From positions 31,426,001-31,490,000 of the forward strand of contig JAFFJZ010000001.1 of the NCBI GenBank assembly GCA_018340375.1: DNA of 64,000 bases, read 5' to 3'. The position numbers and the translations under genes were made by a program. The notes beneath the pieces are model-generated. The model saw only the letters and a program-made list of their open reading frames with translations. It did no database searches and was not told where the DNA came from. This stretch comes from Gonatopus flavifemur. Its lineage: Eukaryota > Arthropoda > Insecta > Hymenoptera > Dryinidae. Positions 47,399-58,955 of the stretch are shown one piece after another (position 1 is the stretch's first letter; each line of letters begins with the position of its first letter).

Positions 47399-48674
47399 GA
47401 AAAGTTTCTGCGCTCGAAATGAAAGAATACTGTTTTTGTTACGAAATATATTTCTTTATTCAATATAATCTCCTAGAAGCTCAATACACTTGTTCCAATG
47501 ATCTTCCAATAATTTTATCCCATCCTTATAATGGTTTTCCGGAAGCTCTGCAAAATAACCGTCTACGGCTGCTATGGCCTCTTCATTCGACGGAAAATGC
47601 TTTCCACGAAGGATGTGTTTGAGATTCCTGAAGAGATAGTAGTCGCTAGGAGCCAAATCTGGCGAATACGGTGGATGCTCAAGCAATTCGTACTTGAGTT
47701 CTTTGAATTTAGCCATCGTCAAAACACTTTTGTGAGCAGGTGCATTATCTTGATGAAAAATGATTTTCTTCTCCTTTACACCAGGTCTTTCCTCACGAAT
47801 TTTTTCATCCAGCTGATCCAAAAGGCTGCAGTAATATTCGGAGTTGATTGTTTTACCTTTCTGAGGATAATCAATGAACAAAATTCCTTCTGCATCCCAA
47901 AAAACTGATGCCATAACCTTCTTTGCTGATCGTTGTGACTTCACCTGCTTTGGAGCTGAACAACCAGCTTCAGTCCACTGTAAACGTTCTTGTTTCAATT
48001 TAGGATCATGGTGGTAGATCCAAGTCTCATCCGTAGTTATAAAACGATGCAAGAAGTCGGTTTTATTCTGCTTAAAACGCTCCAAATTACGCTGAGAAAT
48101 TTGTTTTCGATCCAGTTTTTGTCGAATTGTTAACGTGTGCGGCACTAACTTTACAAACAGTTTTTTCATACGTAATTCTTCATGTAAAATATGGAGTACT
48201 CGTTCGTCCGAGATGCCTATGGCATCAGCAATTTCACGCTTAGTCAAACTTGGATCTTCACTAACCATATTATGTACATGCTCAATGATTTCTGCTGTGG
48301 TTGCAGTTTTTGGTCGTCCTTCGCGTGGATCGTCTTCAAGGCTAGTACGACCACGTTTAAATTCACCAGCCCAAAATTCAACGGTGCGTTTTGAAGGTGA
48401 GGACTCCTTCTTCTAACAATTGTTCATAAATTTCCTTTGCTTTTAAACCCTTCAAAACAAAGAATCTAATCACTGCACGATATTCAATTTTTTCCATATT
48501 AAGAAAAATCAATGACACGTCAACTTCAAATGGCTTGTAAAAAAAGAATGAATTGACAGAATGACTTGTAACTTTGCATGTGTTCTCAGGACAGATATAC
48601 CAACTTGAGAAAAAAAAAGTTTTGAGCTAGCAGTGCTATCTCTTGGTGAGCGCAGGAACTTTTCAACCAACCTG
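47399..48674 (-). mobile_element. Nearly intact mariner, 1276 bp
   Basis: Ends CAGGTTGGTTGAAAAGTTTC and inverse, TA at 47397-47398 and 48675-48676. The opposite palindrome arm (about 47130-47140) shows the uninterrupted target. It is the best preserved mariner here. Confidence 0.95.
47456..48497 (-). pseudogene. Mariner transposase with one frameshift, catalytic triad intact
   Basis: The start is MEKIEYRAVIRFFVLKGLKA at 48497; one frameshift near 48405 separates it from KRTVEFWAGEFKRGRTS. The long open part (from 48268) covers DPSLTKREIADAIGIS and the catalytic domain with TTDETWIYHHDP, FHQDNAPAH and YSPDLAPSDYYLFRNLKH, then the end ELLGDYIE. All three Asp residues are present. A single insertion is the only disabling lesion I see, so related copies elsewhere may be active. 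Confidence 0.93.
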
Positions 48675-49103
48675 TACATGGCCAACTACCGATAAAGACT
48701 GCGACAATGAAGGGGATGATTAAAGAAATACAGTTCTAGTAGATGTATTTTTATGTTTTATATGTTTTTTCCCCACTTTACTATGTGTAACTAATTTATA
48801 AACAATAAAATTCACTCCAACTCTTGTGTATTAGCCATTACATACTTGGAAATAAAGTTTATTCCAGTTTTCAGTTCGTTTGTTGGCAAAACCCCATAAC
48901 TACACAGGTACATCTGAATTATTTCCGTCAAGGTTAATGAGAATAGGCCAAAGGTTTTCATCGACAAACATTCGTTTCGGTACTAGGTATGTCCTATAAA
49001 AAAGACTCACATAAGGAATAAGTATTTATCAAATTATACAGTGTTTTTTTATTTCCCAAAAGTTTCACTTTTGTCAGTTATGGGGTTTTGGAAATAAACG
49101 ATT

Positions 49104-49328
49104 CAAGTAGCACAACAGGTTAGAAATGCTGAGAAGGTTTTTGGAGGTTTTGAGGATGTTTTATGATCATCCTGAGAATCTTCGAATGAGACTGTTTCGG
49201 ATAAGTATGTTCTACGCACATTCTTAGAATGTATTTCTTGGATTTATCCAAAACAGTCTCACTTGCACATTCCATGCATGATTACGGAACGAACGCAGAA
49301 TGTTTGAAAAGTTCATGTGCTACTTGGG
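49104..49328. mobile_element. MITE, CAAGTAGCAC family
   Basis: CAAGTAGCACAACAGGTTAG on the left, inverse GTACTTGGG type end on the right. The inner GAGACTGTTTCGGATAAGT has an inverse partner. It is related to 54277-54492 and directly abuts the foldback element. Confidence 0.7.
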
Positions 49329-49802
49329 TAAGGGTTAAGCAGGGATACAACGGATCTATCAAAGAATAATCAGACGTTTTGCGGATTATTTTTGAAGTAT
49401 TCTTCAGAGTATTCCGACATTCCATTTCCACTTGCAAATTTCTTACGATACCCCTCCCCTATTCTCATATTCCTATGAATGCATGCGGTTTCTACTATTC
49501 TATTGTGGTTTAAGCACTGACATGTGAGAATTGAGGAAGGTAGTCATGGGGAATCCGTGAATGGAAATGTGATGTCGAAAAAAAGAGAAAGCGATATACA
49601 AGTTCGATGGTTAGCCAATGAGGGATTATTACTCGCCAAGGGAAAACATTTTTGGATTTGCCCAAAGGATCCTTGAGGAGAGGGAAGTTCGATCTGGAAT
49701 GCTGTGTATCTATATGCACAGCAGTTAACCGAAAAAACTCGGAATTAACTGAAAATGGTTTTTGGAGTAACGTTAGGGTTGGAGGTATTCCTATGAATGG
49801 AA

Positions 49803-49952
49803 CACTGTAAAAAGCAAGTCTTAATCTGTTTGCATCTTAATTTCGGACAATGCTTTTTCCATTGTGTCGGCGATTATTTTTTCGGCTTAATTTGTTGGCA
49901 TCATAGATTCAGCCATGAAATGAGCTGAATTTAAGACTTTCTTTTTACAGTG
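49803..49952. mobile_element. 150-bp MITE, CACTGTAAAAAG ends, AA duplication
   Basis: CACTGTAAAAAGCAAGTCTT and inverse CACTGTAAAAAGAAAGTCTT; AA at 49801-49802 and 49953-49954. The end is shared with 25468-25727. Confidence 0.85.
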
Positions 49953-50314
49953 AATAAGGGTTAAGATCAAGGTTAGAGTTCCTTGTTGGGAATTCCAATT
50001 TTGAGAGTTTTTCATCAGAAATGCTTAGAATATTTTCAGAGATTTTCAGAATTATTCTGAATTTTATTGATACTTGCAAAGATTTGCAAAGAATGTTCGA
50101 ATTTCGAGAGTTCTTCAGAGATTCTCAGGGAATTCTCAGGGAACCAGGGTTTCAAAAAATAACGGTTGTGGTTACGGTTTTTTTAGTTAATTTGGGTCTT
50201 TTGGGTTAGGGTTGCAGTCCCTGAGAAAAAGTATTCGAATTTCTGGATTTCTATAGATTTTCATACAGATCTGAATCATCATCCTTAAGTTATCAGAAGC
50301 CATATAATTTCTCC

Positions 50315-51320
50315 CTTGTCGGCCCGTATGGAAATATTTTGCTGAAAAATTTCTGAAAATCTCCGTAAAATCTCGGAAAAACTCTGATTGCCTTCTGCGA
50401 AAGTCTGAGAAACTCTGAGATTTCGATGAAAAATCTAATATTTTTGGGACATTGTTTTCAAAGTTTTTTCAGAGTTTATCAGAGATTTTTCATTAAAATT
50501 TCAGATAGATGATTATGAATGTAGTCCTGATGAAACTCTGGGAAAATTATGACAAATGTTCGTGTTTCCTCAGAGAGCTATAAAAATATCATGAAATATG
50601 AGTAATTGTCAAAATTTTCTCGGATCTTTTCCCGAGTTTATCAGGGATTTTTCATCGAAATTTCAAATTGGTGATTATGATTTTATTCCTGATGAAACTC
50701 TGAAGAAAATTTGATAAATTACTGTGTTTTCGCCGGAGGCGATACAAGAAACCACGAAACATGAGTGACATGTGACCTAATTCAATACAGAGTCAGAACA
50801 ATCGTCTGCTACATTTACGGCTGCTAGTTTCAACTCAAAAGTTACGAGAAAAGTTCTAAACATTACTCGCTTTTGATCATTCCTACTTACCTGTCCAGAA
50901 AAACAGGGGTTTATCACATTTTGTTCAGATTTTTGTCAGAAATAAATTCATAATCATCGATCTAAAATTTCGATGAAAAATCTCTGATGAATTCGGGAAA
51001 AGATCCGAGAGAATTCTGACGATTACTCATACTTCATGGTTTTTTATAGCTCTCGGAGCAGACCCGAACATTTTTCATACTCTTCAGAGTTTCATCATAA
51101 AGAAATTCATAATCATCTATCTGAAATTCTAATTAAAAATCTCTGATGAACCCCGAAAAAACTCTGAGAAAACTCTGAGAACCATGTCCCAAAAATATTA
51201 GATTTTCACCGAGATCTCAGAGTTTCTCAGACTTTTGCAGAAGGGAATCAGAATTTTTACAGAAATTTCACAGAGATTTTCAGAAATTTTTTAGCGAAAT
51301 ATCTCCATACGGAGGGCAAG
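50315..51320. mobile_element. 1-kb foldback element
   Basis: Two arms of about 420 bp, composed of GAGATTTTTCATCGAAATTT- and AAACTCTGRGAAAA-like words, face each other around a centre at 50730-50900. Ends CGGCCCGTATGGAAATATTT and inverse CCTCCGTATGGAGATATTT. Within each arm the words also repeat directly, so it may have grown by tandem duplication. Confidence 0.7.
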
Positions 51321-52082
51321 AATCATTCTATTCGATCTCTTCTTAGAAAACAAGATCAAGAATCCGAAGTTACTTGACTTGAAATTTGATTTTGTTTACA
51401 TGTGATCCATCCATCACATTCCATTTCCAGATTCATACAATATAAATTTAATGATTCATTCATCCAATTCGAATCAATTTGATTGATGTATTAATCTGAA
51501 AATCGTGTTGATATAACATATTGTTGTCGTACCTATAAATCAAATCTCTTAAAAAAATATGTACTTGACATCAGAACTTCGCACGATTCGTTATCTATCA
51601 AATTTCGTGGTAAGGTTTAATTTCCGAAGTACGTACGTGATTCATAACAACATAATAGTTCTCAGACGTAATACATCATTACTTTTCAAACAACATCGCT
51701 CTAAACCTCTCATCGTTTCATTCTGTATAACGTGCGATAGGCTTCACTTTCGAATTGAGAGAATTTGATTTTGATTAAACCAATATTGTATGTATGTAGC
51801 GTTACAACAAAGTGAGTGGACGAGTGAAACATTGTTCGAACGTTCAAGGACCAAACAGCCTTGTGCAAAGAGATAGTACCCAATAAAATCTAAGAAAAAA
51901 ATCACTTATTCGAAATTGTTGGAATTGAATGGTTAGTAAAATGGGATGAAAATAAAAAAAAACAGAGTTCTCTTCAAAATCGAACAACAACAATCACCAA
52001 ACTTAAAATTCATTAAAATCGATGAAACCTAGCATGGGAATAATAATCGCTTGTACTCCAAATTCACCATCACGTACCTATA

Positions 52083-52445
52083 CACGGAGAAAATATTTCA
52101 TTAAATATTACAGCACAAAAATCCCCGCAAACAGCTCCCGTTGTGACAGTAAACATGAATTCATTATGAATAGTTTGAATTCAAAACGAACTCTTGATGA
52201 ATAACTTAATCTTCAGAAAGAATTCATATCACGAATTCATAAAGAACTATTCAGGCATTCAACATGTATGCATTTTGAATTCATTGAGTTCATATTGAAT
52301 TCATTTTCACTGTCATAACGGGAATTGTTCAAGAAGTTTTTTCAGAAGTTTTTTTGAATTCAAAATAATCATTTGTGCTGTCTGGGTTCCTTCGAGAAAA
52401 ATTGCTATGGTACACTGTAATATTTAATGAAATATTTTCCCCGCG
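52083..52445. mobile_element. MITE, CACGGAGAAAATATTTC ends, TA duplication
   Basis: Left CACGGAGAAAATATTTCATT, right inverse CGCGGGGAAAATATTTCATT; TA at 52081-52082 and 52446-52447. GAATTCATT words repeat within it in both directions. Confidence 0.85.
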
Positions 52446-53243
52446 TACAATATCGATATCATTAACTTTTCCTTTGACGATGTCTAAACACGCTAATGAA
52501 AATTGTAATATTACTGTAATATGTTCTTGCGATCGTGAGAGATAACATGACTGTGATAAGGTGACTATGACGAAGACAACATAATTGTACTTGTACTAAA
52601 CATTTTCCAAATGCGGTTAAAGAGGCAAACAAGTGATCACGTGACAATGCGATTCTTTCCCAGTGCCATGGTTTTTTCCTTTTATAAATTGCACAGATGA
52701 TATCGACGATAACACGAACTGCGTGTTACTAATAGCAGAACTTACGTATATTATCGTTTCAGGGTATAATAAAACGTTTAAAGTTCAAACTTGCTTCCTA
52801 TCATTGATTTGTTTTCGTATCTCCGTTTTTATTTGTTATTTTTAAGTCTTCATTATATATACTCGAGGATTGAAATGGTATACGCGTGCACGCGTGTACG
52901 GTCACGAAGGGTCACAACACGATTTTTCTTTAATGAATACTCTTTCTGTGCGATAGAAGAATTAATTATTCGGATTGAAAAGAGACGCGCATTGTGTTGT
53001 AACGTAAATCCCGTTGCCGATAAAGAGGGATCTTCGTCAGCTTGCTTTTGGCATGAAATTCGTTTCATTGCCAACAAAGTGTATAGACATCGCATAAAAG
53101 TTATATACAATTTGTATACATTTTCCATACCTTTTGTATGGAAAACTTCTATACAGACTGTATGAAATATAACCCATACAAAAATTTTCGGGCTTCGCCA
53201 ATGCTGACAGTAAAATATAGCTTGGCGGAATGTTGACAGACAA

Positions 53244-53529
53244 CACAGTGAAAAGTAAAACTTAAAGTAATCCCGCATATCAGCTTAAAAATGCAGCCAA
53301 AAGTAGCGCCTATTCGAACTAAAAGTAAGCAATGAAAAAGACTGAATTTCAGTCAATTCCATCTCACTTTGGAAATCAAGATAGAATTCTATCTGAATTT
53401 CCAAAGTAAGATGGAATTGACTGAAATTCAGTCTTTTTCATTGCTTACTTTTAGTTCGAATAGGCGCTACTTTTGGCTGCATTTTTAAGCTGATATGCGG
53501 GATTACTTTAAATTTTACTTTTTACTGTG
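53244..53529. mobile_element. Near-perfect palindromic MITE, CACAGTGAAAAG ends, AA duplication
   Basis: Arms of about 125 bp are almost identical (AATGCAGCCAAAAGTAGCGC and inverse). AA at 53242-53243 and 53530-53531. The centre is a second small palindrome, AGATAGAATTCTATCT. It is very young or homogenised. Confidence 0.88.
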
Positions 53530-54276
53530 AAGGCTTGGCAATCTATAAATCTTCAATGTTGACTAACAATAAATACAATGTTGCACCGATGTCGGTGTTC
53601 GACGGATTTCGTTTGTCAGCCTACTATTGTGGCACAATTGCACCAAGCTTGGCTCTCGCTTGGCTCATCCTTGGCCCAACATTCACTAAACGATAGATTC
53701 CATTCAACGCCAGGATCATTTAAAATGTGGTTCAATATTTCGGTATAAATTAGCTTTCAATGCACCGCCGATCATTGGTAATAGCATGGCGCGATATTGG
53801 CAACCTATATGATATTTTTGCTACGTGACTAATCAAGTGTTTCTCGCGAGTGGTAAAACGCGTATACGAAGAATCTATAAGGCTTAAGTGAGTCTTTGGA
53901 AGAACAGTCGATCGCTCTTTACTATGAGTTACACTAGAGGGCTCCTACCGCTGAGCTAACATACATTGTGTCTACTTCTCATGGCAAAATTTACCGACAA
54001 AAGACGCTGAGTTGTTCACGAACAAATGAGGGGAAAACAATCAGACTTCAAACAACATGTGTCAGAAATGGCGAAATGCGCATACTTTTTATATATTTCT
54101 GGGTTAAATATTTTTTACTTTGATCATTGGCGCAGCATTGACAAATAAAATTTTCCATTGTTTGCCAATGATGGTATATTTCATTGCCTTTGTTTCATCG
54201 ATGATGGTACTTCATTGGAAAAACACGTAGGTAAATCATAAAATCATGTTATCATTCCAGGTTTGCGCCATGCTTG

Positions 54277-54492
54277 CCCAAGTAGCACAAGAACTTCTCA
54301 AATATGCTATGGTGACTCTATGAATGTGAAAGGGATTTGCGAATGAGACTATTTTGGATAAATCCGTTAAGATATTCTATGGAGGTGCATAGCACATAAT
54401 TATTCGAAACAGTCTCATTTGGAGGTTCTACGCATGTTCGTAGGATTTTCCAAACACGCTCTCAGCATTTCTAACCTCTTCTGCTACTTGGG
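54277..54492. mobile_element. MITE, CCCAAGTAGCAC ends, TG duplication
   Basis: CCCAAGTAGCACAAGAACTT, inverse CCCAAGTAGCAGAAGAGGTT. TG at 54275-54276 and 54493-54494. Related to 49104-49328. Confidence 0.8.
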
Positions 54493-54653
54493 TGGTTGCT
54501 AAGCCTCGGCCATACTTTATCTACGTTGCACCATGCTAGCGCCAATTGTAAATTTCTGTATGGGAACATGGATTCGTCTTACTTTTGATGGAATTATGTG
54601 ATGAAATCATTGAAATTGGCAAACATTTATCAAAGGTGTTGAAGGCAACTGTG

Positions 54654-54912
54654 CAGGGAAAAAAAGAATAGTTGCAGCAACTACTTAAATAGTCAATTTT
54701 CGACCATCTAATTAAGTAGTTGCTGCAGCTACTTAGTAGTCAGGACAAGTAACACGTTAGCTGTCTCAACTAATTCAAAATACTTCAGGTATTTACGTTA
54801 GTTAGTGCAACTATCGAGTTACTTGTCCTGACTACTAAGTAGCTGCAGCAACTACTTAAGTAGATGGTCGAAAATCGACTGTAGTTGCTGCAACTATCTC
54901 TTTTTTTCCGTG
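54654..54912. mobile_element. Palindromic MITE rich in GTTGCAGCAACTAC
   Basis: Arms with AGTTGCAGCAACTACTTAA, GTCAGGACAAGTAAC and inverses. Ends CAGGGAAAAAAAG and inverse CACGGAAAAAAAG. The 2-bp flanks are TG and TT, so the duplication is not resolved. It lies 84 bp from the upstream Pde8 exon 54996-55093. Confidence 0.78.
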
Positions 54913-54995
54913 TTAACACTTTTGGTAGCGGGGAATTCTGTGCTTGGAATGCGGAAAGAAGAAAATAACGTAAGATACATGACTAACTAACTTAC

Positions 54996-55093
54996 AATGA
55001 CTAAATAATCCGTGTCCTCGTCCACTTTAGTAAGGTCATTGCCTCTATTGAAAGATTGATTTTCTCCGCCGATATCCAGTGCTTCGGGAGAAC
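54996..55093 (-). CDS. Pde8: Upstream in-phase exon, probable long Pde8 isoform
   Basis: After TTTTTAG the exon gives two bases and then 32 codons (SPEALDIGGENQ, NDLTKVDEDTDYLVI), closing in phase 0 before GTAAGT. It can splice to either 43493's alternative or directly to exon 42903-42962, which starts in phase 0. Its upstream partner 56768-56812 ends one base into a codon, exactly as needed. The acidic, charged sequence has no known domain. It could instead belong to another transcript. Confidence 0.6.
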
Positions 55094-55099
55094 CTAAAA

Positions 55100-56767
55100 A
55101 CAAATATTGTCATTTACAAACACTCTCACAACAAATCTGCCGCATTTTTATAGAAAGACTCTCAAGGGAGAAAATTATTTCAAAACGATATTCATCCTTA
55201 TTTTTCCTTTTTTGAGTAAATTTTCGATGCAGCGTTCGTGAATTCGTGAATGAGAATTATTGTTTCGATAATATTCATTAAAAACTCTACATATAACACC
55301 TGATAACTGGAATACAAAATGGATTGCGTGGACCAGAAATCCACTTTGTTTACCTGAAATTTATAATAACGTTAGAGAAAAAAGTTCCTCTTTGTTATTT
55401 TGATTTATCATAGAAGATCAATATGTCCTTTGATTTTTGTTTGCTTTGATTTAAATTGGATAAAAAAATGTACCCTCCACATACAACACTTATACTCTAA
55501 ACTTGACCAACGAATGAGATTTGTGAATTATAATTATAACTCACATGAAATTCATATGAGATACTTAAAAAATTTTGCTGATGTAATACATGTTATGTAT
55601 GTTTCACACATCCAGATGATCAGAGTTCCCACGTCCTTGAATCTCTGTTTCCCTTATTGGTCATACAATTCAACAGAGATGCGTGATCGGTTAGTTCTGT
55701 TGAAATTCAAGGATCTGGGGGACCCCAAATCATAACAGTGCCATTTATTTTCTCTACAAATGAATGCCGTTCAAGATTTATGTATGAACCCATTCTTCTA
55801 CAACAAATAATCAGGTGTATATCCAGATACAATTGGATGTGACTGTCAATTTTGTCGGAAAAAAACCTGTTTTATTTTCAAAACTCATTTCTCATCGTTC
55901 TTTTGGATTCATTTGTCGTTAGGTATTACTCAATTTTGATTCGAGCTAGAAAATTCAACTAAAATTACAAGCTTTTCAATTTGAATCGTGATCTTGCAAA
56001 TATAAAATTCACACACTTATATAGAATTTTTCTTCAAACAACTCTTCTTCCAAGATAGTTCTGCTGAACTTCTGAGACACTTGTACTTGACACTCCTAGT
56101 AGAGCCTTCTGCGGAAAGTAGACATCATCGACAGCACACGAGGGAGGTATTTTGAAATGTTTTCAAAACTTTAGCACTCTTAAAGACTCTAAAAAGCGAT
56201 TCGCGTTCTATGAAATTTTGCAAATTTTGTTGAAATATTTATCAAAGTTGTATTCCAAAAGTCCTCCCAGATATTCGCAGGGTAGAACGCTTTTTCAAAT
56301 TGTTCAAGAATTCTATGATATTTGGAGAAGAATCGTTTTCTTTTTTTGAGACTTCACTGATAATTCTCTTGACTTGTCAATCATCGAATGCACTTATCCT
56401 CCCAAGAAATGAAAACACTTATGTACAACCGCTTCCAATGGGGTTTCCCGTGTTACCTTTATCGTTCCAATCAGTTATATCCTCACTACCTAAAACCGTT
56501 CACATCCTTCAACTTTCTCACAGAATACACGTTATCGTATCGACAAAACGTTTTTATCAAGCAATCCCTGCATACGCGCTTTCGTATTGTAACAAGCGTA
56601 CGACGTATAATGTTTTATCGATAAAGATTTATGACCCAAAAAACGTTGTTAATGCATCATCATCATTTGCATAAAATTGATATACCGAAAGGAAAATACA
56701 AGATATCATTGCGTACGTAGTATTGGAACTCTTGTAATATCGTACTCGTATGAAACACATTACCTAC
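55100..56767. other. No gene recognised (probable intron)
   Basis: Open frames on the plus strand (to 124 codons) show no family features, and their composition is AT-rich. No palindromic element is evident. Confidence 0.45.
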
Positions 56768-56812
56768 CATTACGAACGATCGACGTATCATCCAAATCAA
56801 TTTGATCCTCAT
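56768..56812 (-). CDS. Pde8: Small upstream exon, probable long Pde8 isoform
   Basis: Between TTTTCCAG and GTAGGT, 45 nt encode EDQIDLDDTSIVRN with split codons at both ends. The last G joins GT of exon 54996-55093 to form Gly. A preceding exon is needed; a 55-nt open piece at 57854-57908 (TTACAG before, GTATGT after) has the right end phase, but in that frame it does not look coding, so it is not called. Confidence 0.55.
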
Positions 56813-58045
56813 CTGGAAAACAAAACATGCCCGTGGGCGATGCCATATGAATCGGTATCTTACCGATCGCTGGGAATCATTTACCAATAATATCCAATCA
56901 CGCGAACCAATGGCACACGATTTTTTTCTTGATGAAAAGTAGAGCGGCGTACACCAAGAGCGAGTAAAAAGCATGTACGAGGACATGAATTCAACGTCAT
57001 TTCTCTAAAAAATTCCCCCATCGTTCATTTGTTTATTTATTATTCATTCATTAATCCGTCTAATCAATCGTCATCGATAAGAATCTCGCAAATAAAGTAT
57101 GACCATCGCGAATCATTGAATGATTTCGTAATCCTTTTTGCACGCCTGCAAAGAAATTTTCGTTCTCACAGAAAATGTGTAATTTGCATCGGCGTATTCT
57201 TTTTTCTTTCTCCGTTTTCTCTCCCTCCAGCTCTCTTTCTCTTTCCGTTGTCAATGATTTTGGTCGTGATCTCGATCGTGACATATATTTGTAGACACAC
57301 AACAAGACTTTCACCTCACATCGCGTTATCGTGATACGTTACATGTACACATGTATATATAACAACACTATTGACTTATTATTTTAATATCAACGTATTC
57401 CGATTCCGTGCTATGATTATCACGGAACGCACATTATTAGTGCCCTTGGAACGGACCCCGGTTGATGAGAATATCAACAATGATGATAACTTGCGACAGC
57501 TTGGCATTTATCTAAAAGTATCGTCGGTATTTTGATGAGAGCACGATGAAATTGAATCAAGATGAAAGAGAGGAGAAAGATTGTAAATCTCACATACACG
57601 TGTCAAACGGTGCGTCGCGAACGGCTCAAAGACGATGACTGGCCGAGGGAACCAAATCGTCCAAGTTAAAATTCTTTGCGGACCTCAGTGATTGGTTTCT
57701 CATATGCCTACAATAATATCTTCGAAGAAACTCATTACTCGATATACATTGCATACAAAACACGTTGAGCAACGATCGAGGGAACAATGAAAGAAAAAGA
57801 ACTAAACGAAACGAAATCTTCGAACCCTGAAAAACGTATGATGTTGACATACCAATTATCGGATATCTCCACGATCTGATCACTTTCAATGCGTATAGCG
57901 TGTAATTCTGTAACTCGTATTATAAACGCTAGAAGAATTCGTATCAATCACTTTGGTTGAATCGAGGGGTTTGATTAAAGTTGTTCGAGGTACATGCGTG
58001 CGGATCACGCATCGAACTCGATTAACGTTCAGGATTTTGAGTTTA
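56813..58045. other. No gene supported
   Basis: Upstream of the last exon called. TA-rich and CT-rich zones (57190-57250) but no clear promoter. The Pde8 first exon for this isoform, if present, may lie here or beyond the window. Confidence 0.4.
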
Positions 58046-58085
58046 CACGGAGAAAGCAGATCATTCATGATCATTTTTCTCCGAG
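58046..58085. mobile_element. 40-bp ultra-short palindrome with TA flanks
   Basis: CACGGAGAAAGCAGATCATT and inverse CTCGGAGAAAAATGATCATG; TA at 58044-58045 and 58086-58087. It consists of little more than the two ends of the CACGGAGAAA group. Confidence 0.75.
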
Positions 58086-58189
58086 TATAATTTTTCTTTC
58101 ATTTCCCAATGGACGTTATAGGAAATACGTCTTCGAAACAATTCAAAGAGCTTTTAGGTGGGTTTCTAGTCCCGGGAAAAAATGATTGG

Positions 58190-58955
58190 ATCTGATAGGA
58201 TCCTCTCTGGATCCAATGGGATCTGCTCAGATCCGGTCAGATCTGATAGGACGTGGACCTCATTCCACAAATATCCATTCCTTGGTATAAATAGATCCCC
58301 CCAAGTAGGAATGCTCTGGTTATTGACGAGTTTTGTAACGCTTCACTAGCCAGATACTGGACACTTGCATCAAGTCCTTCGCCAGAACCCTACGAGGCAC
58401 TTGCGAGCGTCTAGTTTTTGGCTAGTGAAGCGTTACAAAACTCGTCAATTACTAGAGCACTTCTACTAAGGCCACTAGATCCGCTCAGACAAACAGGATC
58501 CGATTGGATCCGGATGCATTCGTATCCGATAAAATCCAACATCAGATCTGATCTAATCTAGTCGGATCAGACAGAACATGGACTTAGTTTCACAAATATT
58601 AATTCCTTCGTATGAATAGAGTAAATCAGGGTAAAATAGCGCACTTCCTCGCTCCACTACAGCATGAAATAATAGATTGAATCTCGTGCACTCAAGGAAA
58701 ATTTAGAGATTTAAATTGAATCTTCACATCTCCCTTGAGTGAACGAGGTCTTATGTATTATTTCAAAAGGTACTGAAGCAAGAAAGTGCGTCAACTCATC
58801 CTACTTTACTCTAGATCCCACCAGATCTGATCAGACCTAACAAGATCCGATTGGATCCGTTCAGATTCGGTTGCATCCAACATCAGATCTGATCGGATCT
58901 GACAGGACGTAAACTTACTTCTACAAATATTCATCTCTTCGTATGAATAGATACC
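58190..58955. repeat. Three-copy GATC-rich tandem repeat with two palindromes inserted
   Basis: A 105-145 bp unit with GGATCYGAT words followed by ACGTGGAC, TTCACAAATATTCATTCCTT- and GTATGAATAGA-like sequence occurs at 58190-58294, 58473-58617 and 58813-58955. Between copies lie two different palindromes, 58295-58472 (TTGACGAGTTTTGTAACGCT arms) and 58618-58812 (AGAGTAAATCAGG ends). Confidence 0.7.

Larger units (their letters stand above)
46704..49104. mobile_element. Long foldback element with two 540-bp arms, split by a mariner
   Basis: Ends ATCGTTTATTTCCAAAACTC and inverse enclose two long, nearly identical inverted arms (46704-47240 and 47290-49104 without the mariner at 47399-48674) around a 50-bp centre. 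Each arm, read outward, ends with the same coding-like tail: DLKKIFQYIPDEAQPFYSEL, then a short stretch and TAA (about 48722 and 47091). This suggests that two copies of the 3' end of a transposon gene were joined head to head. The parent gene is not in the window. Confidence 0.75.

Noticed and set aside
52791..53278. Overlapping open frames of 124 and 141 codons on opposite strands
   Set aside because: No family signature, no splice context, and AT-rich codons on both strands; chance is more likely.
53925..53965. A-box-like tRNA fragment on the minus strand
   Set aside because: TTAGCTCAGCGGTAGGAGCC resembles a D-arm, but no B-box or stems follow.
56300..56674. 124-codon plus-strand open frame
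   Set aside because: No recognised motif, and it overlaps another equally long frame; it lies in a likely intron of the long Pde8 isoform.
57854..57908. Possible further upstream Pde8 exon
   Set aside because: Acceptor and donor look fine, but the frame needed to join 56768-56812 does not look coding, and the coding-looking frame would make a stop at the junction.
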